A stretch of 64,000 nucleotides of DNA from Streptomyces sp. NRRL B-1347 (GTDB lineage Bacteria > Actinomycetota > Actinomycetes > Streptomycetales > Streptomycetaceae): NCBI RefSeq assembly GCF_000720325.1, contig NZ_JOJM01000005.1, positions 62,001 to 126,000 of the forward strand. The letters run 5' to 3'. The notes beneath the pieces are model-generated. The model was not told where the DNA came from and did not search any database. It saw nothing but the letters and a program-made list of their open reading frames with translations. Below are positions 25,777-34,531 of the stretch, piece after piece. Position numbers and translations under genes: made by a program. Position 1 is the first letter of the stretch. Every line of letters starts with the position of its first letter.

Positions 25777-26997
25777 GTGGACACCCAGACCCCCCTCATC
25801 CGCCTCGACGCGAGCGCCGGTGACATCCACGGCGAGAACGACAGGCTCCGCGCGATCGGCCCCGCCGTGCGGGTGCGCCTTCCCGGCGGCGTGCCCGCCT
25901 GGGTCATCACCCGCCACGACCTGCTCCAGGAGCTTCTCGCGGACCCCCGTACGGCCAAGGACCCGGCGCACTGGTCCGCGTTGCGCGCGGGAGAAGTGCC
26001 GGAGGGGTGGCCGCTGATCAGCATGGTCACCAACCGCGGCATGACCACCGCCGACGGCGAGGAGCACCGCCGTCTGCGCGAGCTGGTCGCACAGGCCTTC
26101 ACCGCGCGGCGCGTCAGCGCGATGCGGCCCCGCGTCGAGGCGATCACGCTGCGCCTCCTCGACGCCCTCGCCGAGCACGGCGACGCCGCCGTGGACCTGC
26201 GCCGCCACTTCGCCTATCCGCTGCCCATGGCGGTCATCGGCGACCTCCTCGGCGTGCCCGAGGAGCGCTTCGACGCGTTCCGGAACCTCTCCGCGAGCCT
26301 GACCAGCAGCGTCACCACGCCCGATGAGACCGTCGCCACCCAGCGACGCCTGCACGCACTCCTGACCGACCTCGTCGCCGAACGGCGGGAGCGGCCGCGG
26401 GAAGACCTGACCAGCCATCTGATCGCCGCGCGCGACGACGGCGACCGCCTCTCGGAGCCGGAGCTGATCGGCACCCTCGTCCTGGTCCTCGTCGCGGGCC
26501 ACGGCACCACCCTCAACCTGATCACCAACGCGACCGCCGCCCTGCTCACCCACCCCGAGCAGCGCGCCGCCGTCACGACCGGGCAACGGCCGTGGGAGGC
26601 CGTGGTGGAGGAGACCCTGCGGTGGGACTCGCCCGTCGCGCACTTCCCGCTGCGCTACGCCCTCGACGACATCGCCGTCGGGAACGTCGTGATCCCGCGC
26701 GGCGAAGCCATCCTCGCCTCGTACGCGGCCGCGGGCCGCGACCCCGGCCGATTCGGCCCCGACGCCGCCGAGTTCGACGTCGCACGCCCCCGGCCGAGAC
26801 ACCTGTCCTTCGGGCACGGCCCGCACTACTGCCTCGGCGCGGCCCTGGCGCGCCTGGAGGCGGGCATCGCCCTGCCGGCCCTGTTCCAGCGGTTCCCGCA
26901 CCTCGACCTCGCCGTCCCCCGCGCCGAGTTGGTGCCGCTGCCGTCCTTCGTCAGCAACAGCGTCCAGGCCCTGCCGGTCACCCTGTACGGCAGGTAG
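25777..26997 (+). CDS. Cytochrome P450 with atypical I-helix (AGHGTT)
   Basis: 406-residue class I bacterial P450 needing separate ferredoxin and reductase. ExxR is in EETLRWDSP, the heme loop FGHGPHYCLG puts the thiolate at Cys352. The I-helix reads AGHGTT: Gly243 replaces the acid of the usual acid-alcohol pair (AGHE/D-T). Such P450s can lack normal oxygen activation, use substrate-assisted protonation or act on unusual chemistry. GTG start with AGAGGTG upstream. It is on the strand opposite to the tetR, 210 bp away, with no ferredoxin gene beside it. Confidence 0.9.
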   Translation: MDTQTPLIRLDASAGDIHGENDRLRAIGPAVRVRLPGGVPAWVITRHDLLQELLADPRTAKDPAHWSALRAGEVPEGWPLISMVTNRGMTTADGEEHRRLRELVAQAFTARRVSAMRPRVEAITLRLLDALAEHGDAAVDLRRHFAYPLPMAVIGDLLGVPEERFDAFRNLSASLTSSVTTPDETVATQRRLHALLTDLVAERRERPREDLTSHLIAARDDGDRLSEPELIGTLVLVLVAGHGTTLNLITNATAALLTHPEQRAAVTTGQRPWEAVVEETLRWDSPVAHFPLRYALDDIAVGNVVIPRGEAILASYAAAGRDPGRFGPDAAEFDVARPRPRHLSFGHGPHYCLGAALARLEAGIALPALFQRFPHLDLAVPRAELVPLPSFVSNSVQALPVTLYGR

Positions 26998-27034
26998 CGC
27001 GGACCCCGAAGCGAGACCCCCGGGCGGCACCGTA

Positions 27035-27215
27035 CGGCCGGATGGAATGATGACGGCGACAAGGCGACGGCGGTCCGAGGAAGCCGGTGTGAATCCGGCG
27101 CGGTCCCGCCACTGTGATCGGCGAGCACGTCCCGACTTGCCACTGCCCCGCGAGGGGTGGGAAGGCCGGAACGGGCATCGACCCGAGAGCCAGGAGACTC
27201 ACGCGGTCGCCTCCT
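27035..27215 (+). ncRNA. Cobalamin riboswitch
   Basis: The conserved core is unmistakable: AAGCCGGTGTGAATCCGGCG (27081-27100), then the B12 box GCCACTGTGA at 27109-27118, a long paired middle part and GAGCCAGGAGACTCACG near the 3' end. It lies in front of the ferredoxin-like gene and would reduce its expression when adenosylcobalamin is abundant. Limits are approximate. Confidence 0.9.
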
Positions 27216-27262
27216 CCACGGAACACCGGGGCGGATCTCCCCGGAGAGAGGCAGGACGCGGC

Positions 27263-27670
27263 ATGCCCGCAAGACCGGTCGGTAAGTCAGCAGGTATCGC
27301 GGGGAGTTCCCGGGCGGCCACCGCCCCGGCACCCTGCCGGGTCGTCGTGTGCAGGGACTGCTGCTGCGGCAGCCCGAAGGTGACCGGCGTCGACCACGCC
27401 GCGCAGACCGCGCGCCTGCGGGCCGAGGCGCCCGTGCGCGTCTCCGCCTGCCTGGACGTGTGCGACCAGGCCAACGTCATCGTGGTCCAGCCCTCCGCCG
27501 CGGGCCGGGCGGCCGGCGCCCGGCCGGTGTGGCTCGGCCTGGTCAACGACGCGGACGCGACCGAGGACATCGTCGCCTGGGTCCGCGCCGGAGGCCCCGG
27601 CGTCGCCCCGCGACCGGAGATCCTCGACCTGTACGCCTTCACCCCGCCGCGCCGCCGCGCGGTGTCCTGA
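27263..27670 (+). CDS. Thioredoxin-like (2Fe-2S) ferredoxin domain protein
   Basis: About 135 residues from ATG 27263. Cysteine pattern CRDCCCGS (30, 33-35) and [12 protein letters not shown] (63, 67) matches thioredoxin-fold 2Fe-2S proteins. The preceding cobalamin riboswitch puts it in the B12 regulon, so it may supply electrons for corrin-ring or cobalt reduction, or stand in for a B12-dependent step; this is inference. The 3' end overlaps the convergent BtuF-like gene by 32 bases. A Ser/Ala/Gly-rich N-terminus of about 25 residues looks disordered. Confidence 0.8.
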   Translation: MPARPVGKSAGIAGSSRAATAPAPCRVVVCRDCCCGSPKVTGVDHAAQTARLRAEAPVRVSACLDVCDQANVIVVQPSAAGRAAGARPVWLGLVNDADATEDIVAWVRAGGPGVAPRPEILDLYAFTPPRRRAVS

Positions 27671-28577
27671 GCGGGCGCGCCTCGGCCGCGGACACCGCCG
27701 CCCCGGCCCGCACCCCGTGCAGGACGTGGGCCAGCACCTCCGCCCCGCGCACGACGCGCGGGCCGGGGCGGTTGAAGTACGCGGGCCCGTCCAGGACCCA
27801 GACGCGCCCGGACCGGACGGCGGGCAGCTCGGACCAGCCGGGCAGCCCGATGAGCAGGTCCGACTCGCGCAGCGTCCGCTCGGGCGGAAAGCCGCACGGC
27901 AGGACGAGCAGCACCTCGGGCCGGGCGGCGCGCACCGCGTCCCACGCCATGGGCCCGGTGTGCTCGCCGGGCGCGGCGAGGAGCGGTTCGCCCCCGGCGG
28001 CGGCGATCTGCTCGGGCACCCAGTGCCCGGCGGGCCACAGCGGATCCAGCCACTCGACGGCGACCACCCGGGGCCGCTCGCGTCCGGCGGTCCGCTCGCG
28101 CACCCGCTCCAGGCGGGCCCGCAGTGCGGCCCGGCGCTGCTCGGCGCGCTCCCGCACCCCGAGCACGGAGCCGACGGTGACCAGGCAGTCCAGCACGTCG
28201 TCGAGGGTGCGCGGCTCCAGGCTCAGGACGCGGGTGTCCGCGTCCAGGAGCCGCACGGTGCGGCTGACCCTCTCGTACGACACCGCGCACACGTCGCACA
28301 GGTCCTGCGTGAGGACCACGTCGGGCCGCAGGGCCGCGAGCGCGTCGGCGTCGAGGGTGTACAGCGAGGACCCGGAGTGCGCCGAGCCGCCCACCGCGTC
28401 GGAGATCTCACGGCTGCTCAAGGCGGTCTGATCCAGGTCGGCACCGGTCACCACGGGCACGGACGCCACCTCGCGCGGCGGCCAGTCGCACTCGTGGGTG
28501 CGCCCGACGAGCCGCTCCACCAGGCCGAGTTCGGCGACGACGTCGGTGGCGGCGGGAAGCAGGGACACGATGCGCAT
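27639..28577 (-). CDS. Cobalamin-binding BtuF-like periplasmic-fold protein, cytosolic
   Basis: 312 residues starting [20 protein letters not shown], with THECDWPP and [20 protein letters not shown], the pattern of the BtuF/FhuD-like cobalamin-binding protein group. No signal peptide or lipobox is present, unlike true ABC-transporter binding proteins, and there are no permease or ATPase genes adjacent. It may bind corrinoid in the cytosol or be an orphan. Convergent with the riboswitch-controlled ferredoxin gene, so a B12 theme links the two strands. Confidence 0.8.
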   Translation of the reverse strand: MRIVSLLPAATDVVAELGLVERLVGRTHECDWPPREVASVPVVTGADLDQTALSSREISDAVGGSAHSGSSLYTLDADALAALRPDVVLTQDLCDVCAVSYERVSRTVRLLDADTRVLSLEPRTLDDVLDCLVTVGSVLGVRERAEQRRAALRARLERVRERTAGRERPRVVAVEWLDPLWPAGHWVPEQIAAAGGEPLLAAPGEHTGPMAWDAVRAARPEVLLVLPCGFPPERTLRESDLLIGLPGWSELPAVRSGRVWVLDGPAYFNRPGPRVVRGAEVLAHVLHGVRAGAAVSAAEARPLRTPRGGAAG

Positions 28578-28702
28578 GCACCGACCCTAGGGCCTGCCCG
28601 GCGGGCCGGTGTGTCCGACCCGACGCCTCCCGGCTGTGGTGCTCGCAGCCCGCGGACCCGATACTTCGCCGGGCAGCTGGACCCGACGACGGAGGGGAAC
28701 CG

Positions 28703-29665
28703 ATGACGTTGAAGGTGAGCAGGGAGCCGCGCGGAGTCTTACGCGGGCCGGGCCGCGGCATCGTGTCGCTGGCCCTGCTGGCCGCGGCAGCGGGCGTGCT
28801 CGCACCCGCCCACGCGGCCGCGGCACCGGCCTGTGCCGCCACGGGACAGGGAGCGCCGGTCCAGGTGGCGCGCATCCCCGACTGGGTCGAGTCGATCGTC
28901 GTCGACAAGCGCGGGCGGATGTTCGCCACCGCGTACTTCACCGGCCGCGTCTACCGGATCGACGCGCCGGGCCGCACTCCCGTACCCCTCACCGGGGACG
29001 TGGGCGCCAACGGCGGGATCGTCGTGCGGGACGACGGCCGCCTCCTGGTCGGCACCGGCAACGACCTCCTGCACTCGCTCACCGGCGACGTGCTGCCCAG
29101 GTCGAAGCTCCTCCTCGTGGACCCGGACACCGGCGACGTCAGCACGTACGCCACCGGGCTCGGCGGCATCGACGGCGTCGCCCTCGCGGCCGACGGCACC
29201 GTGTACACCACGACCCTGGGCGGGCGGAACATCGGCCGCGTCACGCCGGACGGCGAGGTCGACCCCGCCTGGGCCCGGGTGCCCCAGTCCAACGGGATCG
29301 CCGTGTCCCCGGACGGGAATCACGTCTACGTCATCCAGACCACCGTCGCCCCGGGCCTCTACCGGATCCCGGTCGACGACCCGGCACACCCCAGGCGCTG
29401 GGTCTCGGTGGCCCCCTCCGACGTCCTCGCGCTCCCCGACGGACTCACCCTCGACAGCAAGGGGCGGCCGCTGATCAGCACGCACGCGGCGGGGCAGATC
29501 TGGCGCGTCGAGGAAGGGCGCCTGTGCGCCGTGGAATCGGGCCTTCCGCTCTCCACCCAGGTCACCTACGGCCACGGCGACCGCGGCTTCCCCGCGGGCA
29601 GGCTCTACCGGGCGGGCGTCGACGGGAAGATCTACGAAGTGCCCGCGGGCGCCGAACCCTCGTAG
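28703..29665 (+). CDS. Secreted SMP-30/gluconolactonase-like beta-propeller
   Basis: 320 residues. A Sec signal peptide spans the first 40 or so (GIVSLALLAAAAGVLAPAHA). The mature part is a six-bladed propeller with repeating strands: IVVDKRGRMFATAYFTGRVY, GIDGVALAADGTVYTTTLGG, GIAVSPDGNHVYVIQT, DGLTLDSKGRPLISTHAAGQ. This is the SMP-30/strictosidine synthase-like fold; lactonase or binding activity is possible. ATG start with GAGGGG upstream. No pathway partner nearby. Confidence 0.8.
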   Translation: MTLKVSREPRGVLRGPGRGIVSLALLAAAAGVLAPAHAAAAPACAATGQGAPVQVARIPDWVESIVVDKRGRMFATAYFTGRVYRIDAPGRTPVPLTGDVGANGGIVVRDDGRLLVGTGNDLLHSLTGDVLPRSKLLLVDPDTGDVSTYATGLGGIDGVALAADGTVYTTTLGGRNIGRVTPDGEVDPAWARVPQSNGIAVSPDGNHVYVIQTTVAPGLYRIPVDDPAHPRRWVSVAPSDVLALPDGLTLDSKGRPLISTHAAGQIWRVEEGRLCAVESGLPLSTQVTYGHGDRGFPAGRLYRAGVDGKIYEVPAGAEPS

Positions 29666-29676
29666 TCGGTCGGATC

Positions 29677-29708
29677 CGGGATGCCTCGCCCGCGGGCGGG
29701 GCATCCCG
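29677..29708 (+). terminator. Terminator hairpin after the propeller gene
   Basis: CGGGATGCC (29677-29685) pairs with GGCATCCCG (29700-29708), with further GC pairing inside. It lies 12 bp after the stop of the propeller gene. Confidence 0.6.
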
Positions 29709-29747
29709 TCCGGGTGAGCCGTGTCTCACCTGGGCGGCGCCGCTTGT

Positions 29748-29767
29748 CTATGCAACGAGTTGCATAG
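29748..29767. promoter_or_regulatory. PadR operator candidate
   Basis: CTATGCAAC-GA-GTTGCATAG is a 20-bp perfect inverted repeat with nine-base arms, 12 bp before the padR ATG. PadR proteins usually autoregulate through such ATGCA-N-TGCAT palindromes. Confidence 0.75.
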
Positions 29768-29779
29768 AAGGATTCGGGC

Positions 29780-30337
29780 ATGGCGCTTGAGCACGCGATC
29801 CTCGTCTCCCTCCTTGAGCAGCCGGGCTCCGGTTACGAGCTGGCCCGGCGGTTCGACCGGTCCATCGGCTACTTCTGGACCGCCACGCACCAGCAGATCT
29901 ACCGCGTCCTCAAGCGCATGGAGAGCGACGCCTGGATCGAGGCCCGCGAGGTGGCGCAGCAGGACCGGCCGGACAAGAAGGAGTACTCCGTCGCGGCCCT
30001 CGGCCGCGCCGCGCTCTCCGGGTGGCTGCACGAGCCGATCGAACCCGAGAGCGTCCGGCACGAGCTGGCCGTGAAGATCCGTGGCGCGGCCTTCGACGAC
30101 CCGGCAGCGCTGATCCGCGAGGTGCGGCGCTACCGGCAGGCGCACGCCGACCGGCTCGGGCACTACCTCGCGGGGGAGCGGCGCGACTTCACCGGACCCG
30201 AGGCCCCCGAAGCGCTCGACGACCGGCAGGAGCTCCAGCACGTCGTGCTGCGCGGCGGCATCGCGTACGAACAGATGACGCTCGCCTGGCTCGACGACGT
30301 GATCGCCACCCTCGAACGGCTCGGCGCCCGGCGCTGA
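29780..30337 (+). CDS. PadR family transcriptional repressor
   Basis: 185 residues. The winged helix reads MALEHAILVSLLEQPGSGYE then FWTATHQQIYRVLKRMESDA, the PadR consensus, followed by a C-terminal helical dimerisation part (PadR_C, subfamily Vir). The perfect palindrome at 29748-29767 lies just upstream, indicating autoregulation. The acyl-CoA dehydrogenase gene follows by 67 bp on the same strand, so it is the likely target; PadR commonly senses phenolic or aromatic acids. Confidence 0.9.
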   Translation: MALEHAILVSLLEQPGSGYELARRFDRSIGYFWTATHQQIYRVLKRMESDAWIEAREVAQQDRPDKKEYSVAALGRAALSGWLHEPIEPESVRHELAVKIRGAAFDDPAALIREVRRYRQAHADRLGHYLAGERRDFTGPEAPEALDDRQELQHVVLRGGIAYEQMTLAWLDDVIATLERLGARR

Positions 30338-30404
30338 CGCACCCACCGCTCTCCCCCTTGCGTCACCTTCCCCACCTTCCTCGACCTCTGAGCCGGAAAG
30401 GCGA

Positions 30405-32135
30405 ATGGCCATGGCCGACCCGCTGCTGTTCAACCCTCACACGTACGACCCGAAGCACTTCGACGCGGAGACCCGCAGGCTGCTGCGGGCGACCGTCGAC
30501 TGGTTCGAGGCGCGCGGCAAGCGCCGGCTGATCGAGGACTACCGCTCCCGCGCCTGGCTCGCGGACTTCCTGGAGTTCTCCGCCAAGGAAGGGCTGTTCG
30601 CCACCTTCCTCACCCCCGCGTCCGCCGCCGGGCAGGACGAGGGCGACAAGCGCTGGGACACCGCCCGGATCGCCGCCCTCAACGAGATCTTCGGCTTCTA
30701 CGGCCTCGACTACTGGTACGCGTGGCAGGTCACCATCCTCGGCCTCGGCCCGGTCTGGCAGAGCGACAACGCCGCCGCCCGCGCCCGCGCCGCCGAACTC
30801 CTCGCTCAGGGCGAGGTGTTCGCCTTCGGCCTGTCCGAGAAGTCGCACGGCGCCGACATCTACTCCACCGACATGCTCCTGGAGCCGGACGGCGACGGCG
30901 GCTTCCGCGCCAGCGGCTCCAAGTACTACATCGGCAACGGCAACGCCGCGGGCCTCGTCTCCGTCTTCGGCCGCCGCACCGACGTGGAGGGCCCCGACGG
31001 CTACGTCTTCTTCGCCGCCGACAGTCGTCACGAGGCGTACCACCTGGTGAAGAACGTCGTGGACTCCTCGAAGTACGTCAGCGAGTTCCGGCTCGACGAC
31101 TACCCGGTCAGGGCCGAGGACATCCTGCACACCGGCCGCGCCGCCTTCGACGCCGCCCTCAACACCGTCAACGTCGGCAAGTTCAACCTCTGCACCGGCG
31201 CGATCGGCATCTGCGAGCACGCGATGTACGAGGCCGTCACCCACGCCCAGAACCGCATCCTCTACGGCCGCCCCGTCACCGCGTTCCCGCACGTGCGCCG
31301 CGAGCTGACCGACGCCTACGTCCGCCTCGTCGGGATGAAGCTGTTCAGCGACCGCGCCGTGGACTACTTCCGCTCGGCCGGGCCCGACGACCGCCGCTAC
31401 CTCCTCTTCAACCCGATGACGAAGATGAAGGTGACCACGGAGGGCGAGAAGGTCATCGACCTGATGTGGGACGTCATCGCGGCCAAGGGCTTCGAGAAGG
31501 ACACCTACTTCGCCCAGGCCGCCACCGAGATCCGGGGCCTGCCGAAGCTGGAGGGCACGGTCCACGTCAACCTCGCGCTGATCCTGAAGTTCATGGGCAA
31601 CCACCTGCTGAACCCGGCCGATTACGCGCCCGTGCCGACCCGCCTGGACGCGGCCGACGACGCCTTCCTCTTCCGGCAGGGCCCGGCCCGGGGCCTCGGC
31701 TCCATCCGCTTCCACGACTGGCGCGCCGCCTACGACGCGTACGCCGACGTGCCCAACGTCGCCCGATTCCGCGAACAGGCCGACGCCCTCTGCACGTTCG
31801 TCACCACGGCCGCCCCGGACGAGGAGCAGAGCCGCGACCTCGATCTGCTCCTCGCCGTCGGCCAGCTGTTCGCGCTCGTGGTGCACGGGCAGCTGATCCT
31901 GGAGCAGGCGCGCCTGACCGGCCTGGAGCAGGACGTGCTCGACGAGCTCTTCGCCGTCCTCGTACGGGACTTCTCCGGGTACGCCGTCGAGCTGCACGGC
32001 AAGGACTCCGCCACCGCCGAGCAGCAGAGCTGGGCCCTCGGCGCGGTCCGTCGCCCGGTCGTCGACGACGCCCGCTCGGCGCGCGTCTGGGCGCGCGTCG
32101 AGGCGCTGTCCGGTACGTACGAGATGGCGCCGTAG
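30405..32135 (+). CDS. Acyl-CoA dehydrogenase family protein
   Basis: 576 residues; longer than the usual 380-400, like the enlarged ACAD-type proteins. Visible pieces: FAFGLSEKSHGADIYSTDML (FAD/substrate-binding region), SGSKYYIGNGNAAG (the conserved G-x-K-x-x-I-T/G-N motif) and a C-terminal extra domain after about residue 400 (EEQSRDLDLLLAVGQLFALV). A flavin-dependent oxidation of an acyl-CoA is expected. ATG 30405, with ATG 30411 as equal alternative. Co-directional with padR; no transferase or hydratase genes follow, so the pathway is not clear. Confidence 0.85.
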   Translation: MAMADPLLFNPHTYDPKHFDAETRRLLRATVDWFEARGKRRLIEDYRSRAWLADFLEFSAKEGLFATFLTPASAAGQDEGDKRWDTARIAALNEIFGFYGLDYWYAWQVTILGLGPVWQSDNAAARARAAELLAQGEVFAFGLSEKSHGADIYSTDMLLEPDGDGGFRASGSKYYIGNGNAAGLVSVFGRRTDVEGPDGYVFFAADSRHEAYHLVKNVVDSSKYVSEFRLDDYPVRAEDILHTGRAAFDAALNTVNVGKFNLCTGAIGICEHAMYEAVTHAQNRILYGRPVTAFPHVRRELTDAYVRLVGMKLFSDRAVDYFRSAGPDDRRYLLFNPMTKMKVTTEGEKVIDLMWDVIAAKGFEKDTYFAQAATEIRGLPKLEGTVHVNLALILKFMGNHLLNPADYAPVPTRLDAADDAFLFRQGPARGLGSIRFHDWRAAYDAYADVPNVARFREQADALCTFVTTAAPDEEQSRDLDLLLAVGQLFALVVHGQLILEQARLTGLEQDVLDELFAVLVRDFSGYAVELHGKDSATAEQQSWALGAVRRPVVDDARSARVWARVEALSGTYEMAP

Positions 32136-32156
32136 CTCCCGGAGCCGTGCGGGTAC

Positions 32157-32184
32157 GGGGCCGCCGTGGGGACACGGCGGCCCC
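32157..32184. terminator. Bidirectional terminator
   Basis: Twelve-base perfect stem (GGGGCCGCCGTG with CACGGCGGCCCC, four-base loop) between the acyl-CoA dehydrogenase stop and the convergent RNHCP gene stop. Confidence 0.8.
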
Positions 32185-32189
32185 GGCCG

Positions 32190-32618
32190 TCACAGGGTGA
32201 GGAGCGTGCGGCTCGCCACCCCGGTGTCCTGGAGCGGCTTGAGGGCCAGGCGCACCAGGGCCAGCGCGTTGTCGTCGCCCGCGACGCGGTTGGCGCTGAG
32301 TTCGCCGCACGTCAGGCACTCGTGGATGAGCATCCACTCGCCGTCCGGGCGCGCGGTCATGGTCAGCGCCTCCATGCGGCCGCGGCAGGGTGAGGCGCGG
32401 TCGCCGGGGACGCGGTGGTCGACGTGCAGGCTGGCCAGGCAGTGCGGGCAGTGATTGCGGTGCCCGGTGCCCGGCGCGTCCAGGGACACGTCGAGCCGGC
32501 AGCCGACGCACCGGAAGTCGTGCGCGCGGTGGCCGCCCTGACCGTGCAGGACGTCCTTGTGCCGCTGCGGGCGGCGGCGCGCCGACGACGGCTCACGGGT
32601 GTTGTTGCGACGCGGCAT
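32190..32618 (-). CDS. RNHCP domain zinc protein (first of a tandem pair)
   Basis: 142 residues. The signature RNHCPHCLASLHVD gives the RNHCP family its name. Cysteine pairs (FRCVGC, HCPHC, CLTC) suggest zinc sites. The N-terminus is Arg/His rich (RREPSSARRRPQRHKDVLHG-like). ATG at 32618 has AAGGAG upstream. Family function is not known to me; proteins of this type are often annotated as uncharacterised. It is the downstream member of a pair with 32645-33028, separated by 26 bp. Confidence 0.85.
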   Translation of the reverse strand: MPRRNNTREPSSARRRPQRHKDVLHGQGGHRAHDFRCVGCRLDVSLDAPGTGHRNHCPHCLASLHVDHRVPGDRASPCRGRMEALTMTARPDGEWMLIHECLTCGELSANRVAGDDNALALVRLALKPLQDTGVASRTLLTL

Positions 32619-32644
32619 GGCGGTCTCCTTCCCCTCGGTCCGGG

Positions 32645-33028
32645 TCACAGGGTCCCGAACGCTTCGAGCGGGAAGGGCGGTTGGGCGAGCGGCCGGACCG
32701 CCATGCGCATCAGGATGAGCTGGTTGTCGTCCGTGCGGACGGGGCTCGAGGTGAGCTCGTCGCAGCGCACGCAGCGGTGGATGACCCGCCAGTCGCCGGT
32801 CCGCAGGACGGCGATGGCTATCGGGGACATCCGCCCGCGGCACCGGCTGGTGCCGCCCTCGACGTGGTCGGTGAGGTGCTGCGAGTGCAGGCACGACGGG
32901 CAGTGGTCGCGCGGCACGCCGTCGGCGCTGGTGGCGGGCACGGTGAGGCCGCACCAGGCGCAGGCGAAGGTGCCGAGCTTGAGGGTGTTGTGGGCGTCGC
33001 TCTGACGAGCTCCGGTGGGGTGGGACAC
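32645..33028 (-). CDS. RNHCP domain zinc protein (second of a tandem pair)
   Basis: About 127 residues from GTG 33028 (AGGAG upstream). FACAWCGLTV and RDHCPSCLHSQHLTD correspond to the zinc motifs of the neighbour; later RCRGRMSPIAIAVLRTGDWR and CVRCDELTSS also align with the neighbour (CRGRMEALTM, CLTCGELSAN). The two proteins clearly come from a duplication. Transcribed together with 32190-32618, in front of it. Confidence 0.85.
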   Translation of the reverse strand: MSHPTGARQSDAHNTLKLGTFACAWCGLTVPATSADGVPRDHCPSCLHSQHLTDHVEGGTSRCRGRMSPIAIAVLRTGDWRVIHRCVRCDELTSSPVRTDDNQLILMRMAVRPLAQPPFPLEAFGTL

Positions 33029-33340
33029 CCGGGATACTCCTTGCTGAGGGATGGAAAACGACAGCAAGAGCAGGCCGAGCGGCTTCGGCGGAATGAAGGC
33101 ACCGGAATCCGGCGTCCGGCCGCCGCACGGGCGCGGCGGCAGAGGAAGCGGACGGTCAGACGGTGCGGCGAGGCGCGCTCGGCGCGACCCGGGGCATCAA
33201 GACACCTCTTTCAGGGGCACGCGGCCCGGTCGGCGATCAACAGTGCGAACGCCAGGTTAGCCACGCCGCCGTGGCGCGTGCCAACGAATTTCGGGCCGGA
33301 CGGACGAGGGGCGGACGGGCGCGGGTCAGGCGGGCGCGGA
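33029..33340. other. 312-bp gap, no gene recognised
   Basis: An open frame from an ATG at 33051 on the plus strand has GAGGG upstream, but the product is Arg/Gly/Ser filler with no family look. I see no hairpin with a clear role. It probably holds the promoter of the RNHCP pair. Confidence 0.4.
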
Positions 33341-33673
33341 TCAGACGATGGGGTCGATAGTGACGTCTTCGACGGCGAACACGCACTTGGACTCGGACTT
33401 GGACTCCTTGGTGCCGCCTTGGGCGTTGGTCTGCCACGAGCCGTAGGACGTGAAGCCCGCCTTGCACTTCACCTTGGCCCGCCAGGTGACGTCCATGGTG
33501 CCGGTGCACTTCAGCGCCCCGTTCCCGTTCATGTCCGCTGAGGCGGTGCAGTCCAGGCTGCCGTAGCGGAACGTCTCGCCCGGTTTGACGGCCGAAGCGG
33601 TGGGGGCCATGAGCACCACGGTCGCGGCGAGCGCGGTGCCGACGGTGGCGAGCCTGCGGATCGAGAGTTTCAT
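33341..33673 (-). CDS. Small secreted hypothetical protein, 110 aa
   Basis: Sec signal peptide of about 28 residues (MKLSIRRLATVGTALAATVV, ending ASAVKPG). The mature domain of about 80 residues has four cysteines (SLDCTAS, LKCTGT, KVKCKAG, SKCVFA), probably two disulfides, and looks like a small beta protein. No family is recognised. ATG preceded by GGAGGAAAC. The stretch upstream to fur has a hairpin-free spacer. Confidence 0.75.
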   Translation of the reverse strand: MKLSIRRLATVGTALAATVVLMAPTASAVKPGETFRYGSLDCTASADMNGNGALKCTGTMDVTWRAKVKCKAGFTSYGSWQTNAQGGTKESKSESKCVFAVEDVTIDPIV

Positions 33674-33824
33674 ACCGTTTCCTCCCTGTTCTGACAGCTT
33701 CTAGAGCGTGCTGCCGGGAGGCACCCGGAGGCCAGGGGGCAGCGCCGGGGTGGGTCGGGAAACGTTCCCGGTTCGGACGGGAAGGGTGGCGGGGAGTGAC
33801 GGTCGCTGGGCGTGAGGCCCTGAG

Positions 33825-34265
33825 TCAGCCGCGTGCCGGTCGGCAGTCCGCGCACACGCCCCACCAGATGATCTCCGCCTCGTCGACCGCGAAGCCGCGG
33901 TCGTCCCCGGGCGTCAGGCACGGGGCGTGGCCGACGGTGCAGTCGACGTCCTCGATGCGGCCGCAGGACCGGCAGACCAGATGGTGGTGGTTGTCGCCGA
34001 CGCGGAGTTCGTAGCGGGTGGGGGAGCCCGCCGGTTCGATGCAGCGGATCAGCCGCGCCCGCGCGAGGTCGTCGAGGACGTTGTACAGGCCCTGCCGGGA
34101 CAGGCTCCCGGAGGAGGGCGAGCCGTCGGCGGCGACGCCGATGCGACTCTCCAACTCGGCCGCCGTGGAGTGCGGATGGCCGTGCAGGGCGGTGAGCACG
34201 GCGCGACGCTGTGCCGTACTGCGCAGCCCCTTGGCCCTGAGCAGATCGGCCGCTCGCTGCTCCAT
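33825..34265 (-). CDS. Fur family metalloregulator (FurA/CatR-like)
   Basis: 146 residues. N-terminal winged helix RSTAQRRAVLTALHGHPHST, then the metal-binding part: DNHHHLVCRSCGRIEDVDCT (His cluster and CxxC) and the C-terminal CADC. In Streptomyces such proteins repress catalase or Fe/Mn homeostasis genes and themselves. No catalase gene lies beside it here. The divergent neighbour at 34532 is a DUF2180 gene. Confidence 0.88.
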   Translation of the reverse strand: MEQRAADLLRAKGLRSTAQRRAVLTALHGHPHSTAAELESRIGVAADGSPSSGSLSRQGLYNVLDDLARARLIRCIEPAGSPTRYELRVGDNHHHLVCRSCGRIEDVDCTVGHAPCLTPGDDRGFAVDEAEIIWWGVCADCRPARG

Positions 34266-34342
34266 GACGATGCACCCCCAGTTCCGTCCCGGAAGTCTAA
34301 CGGGATCACGTCCGGCACCCTGAGCGCGACCCGATCCTAGAA

Positions 34343-34372
34343 TTGACTCTGTCCAAACTAGCGGGCTACTGT
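34343..34372 (+). promoter_or_regulatory. Promoter of the DUF2180 gene
   Basis: TTGACT (34343-34348), 18-bp spacer, TACTGT (34367-34372), a good housekeeping sigma consensus. It lies 80 bp upstream of the divergent fur start, so Fur may act on it. Confidence 0.6.
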
Positions 34373-34531
34373 CTCGTACGACGACGGACCGCCGACCGCC
34401 CGAGCCGATCGGCGAGCGAGAGCCGCCGCCCGCGACCCCACCCCTCTTCCGACGCGCCGCCCCGCCGGTTCCCGGGACACCCGTGCCCCGAACCGGGAGG
34501 CCACCGGCGCGCGACCCCGACGGAGATCCCC

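Noticed and set aside
33051..33260. Short plus-strand ORF with GAGGG before its ATG
   Set aside because: Product is Arg/Gly/Ser filler; no conserved look and no neighbour logic.
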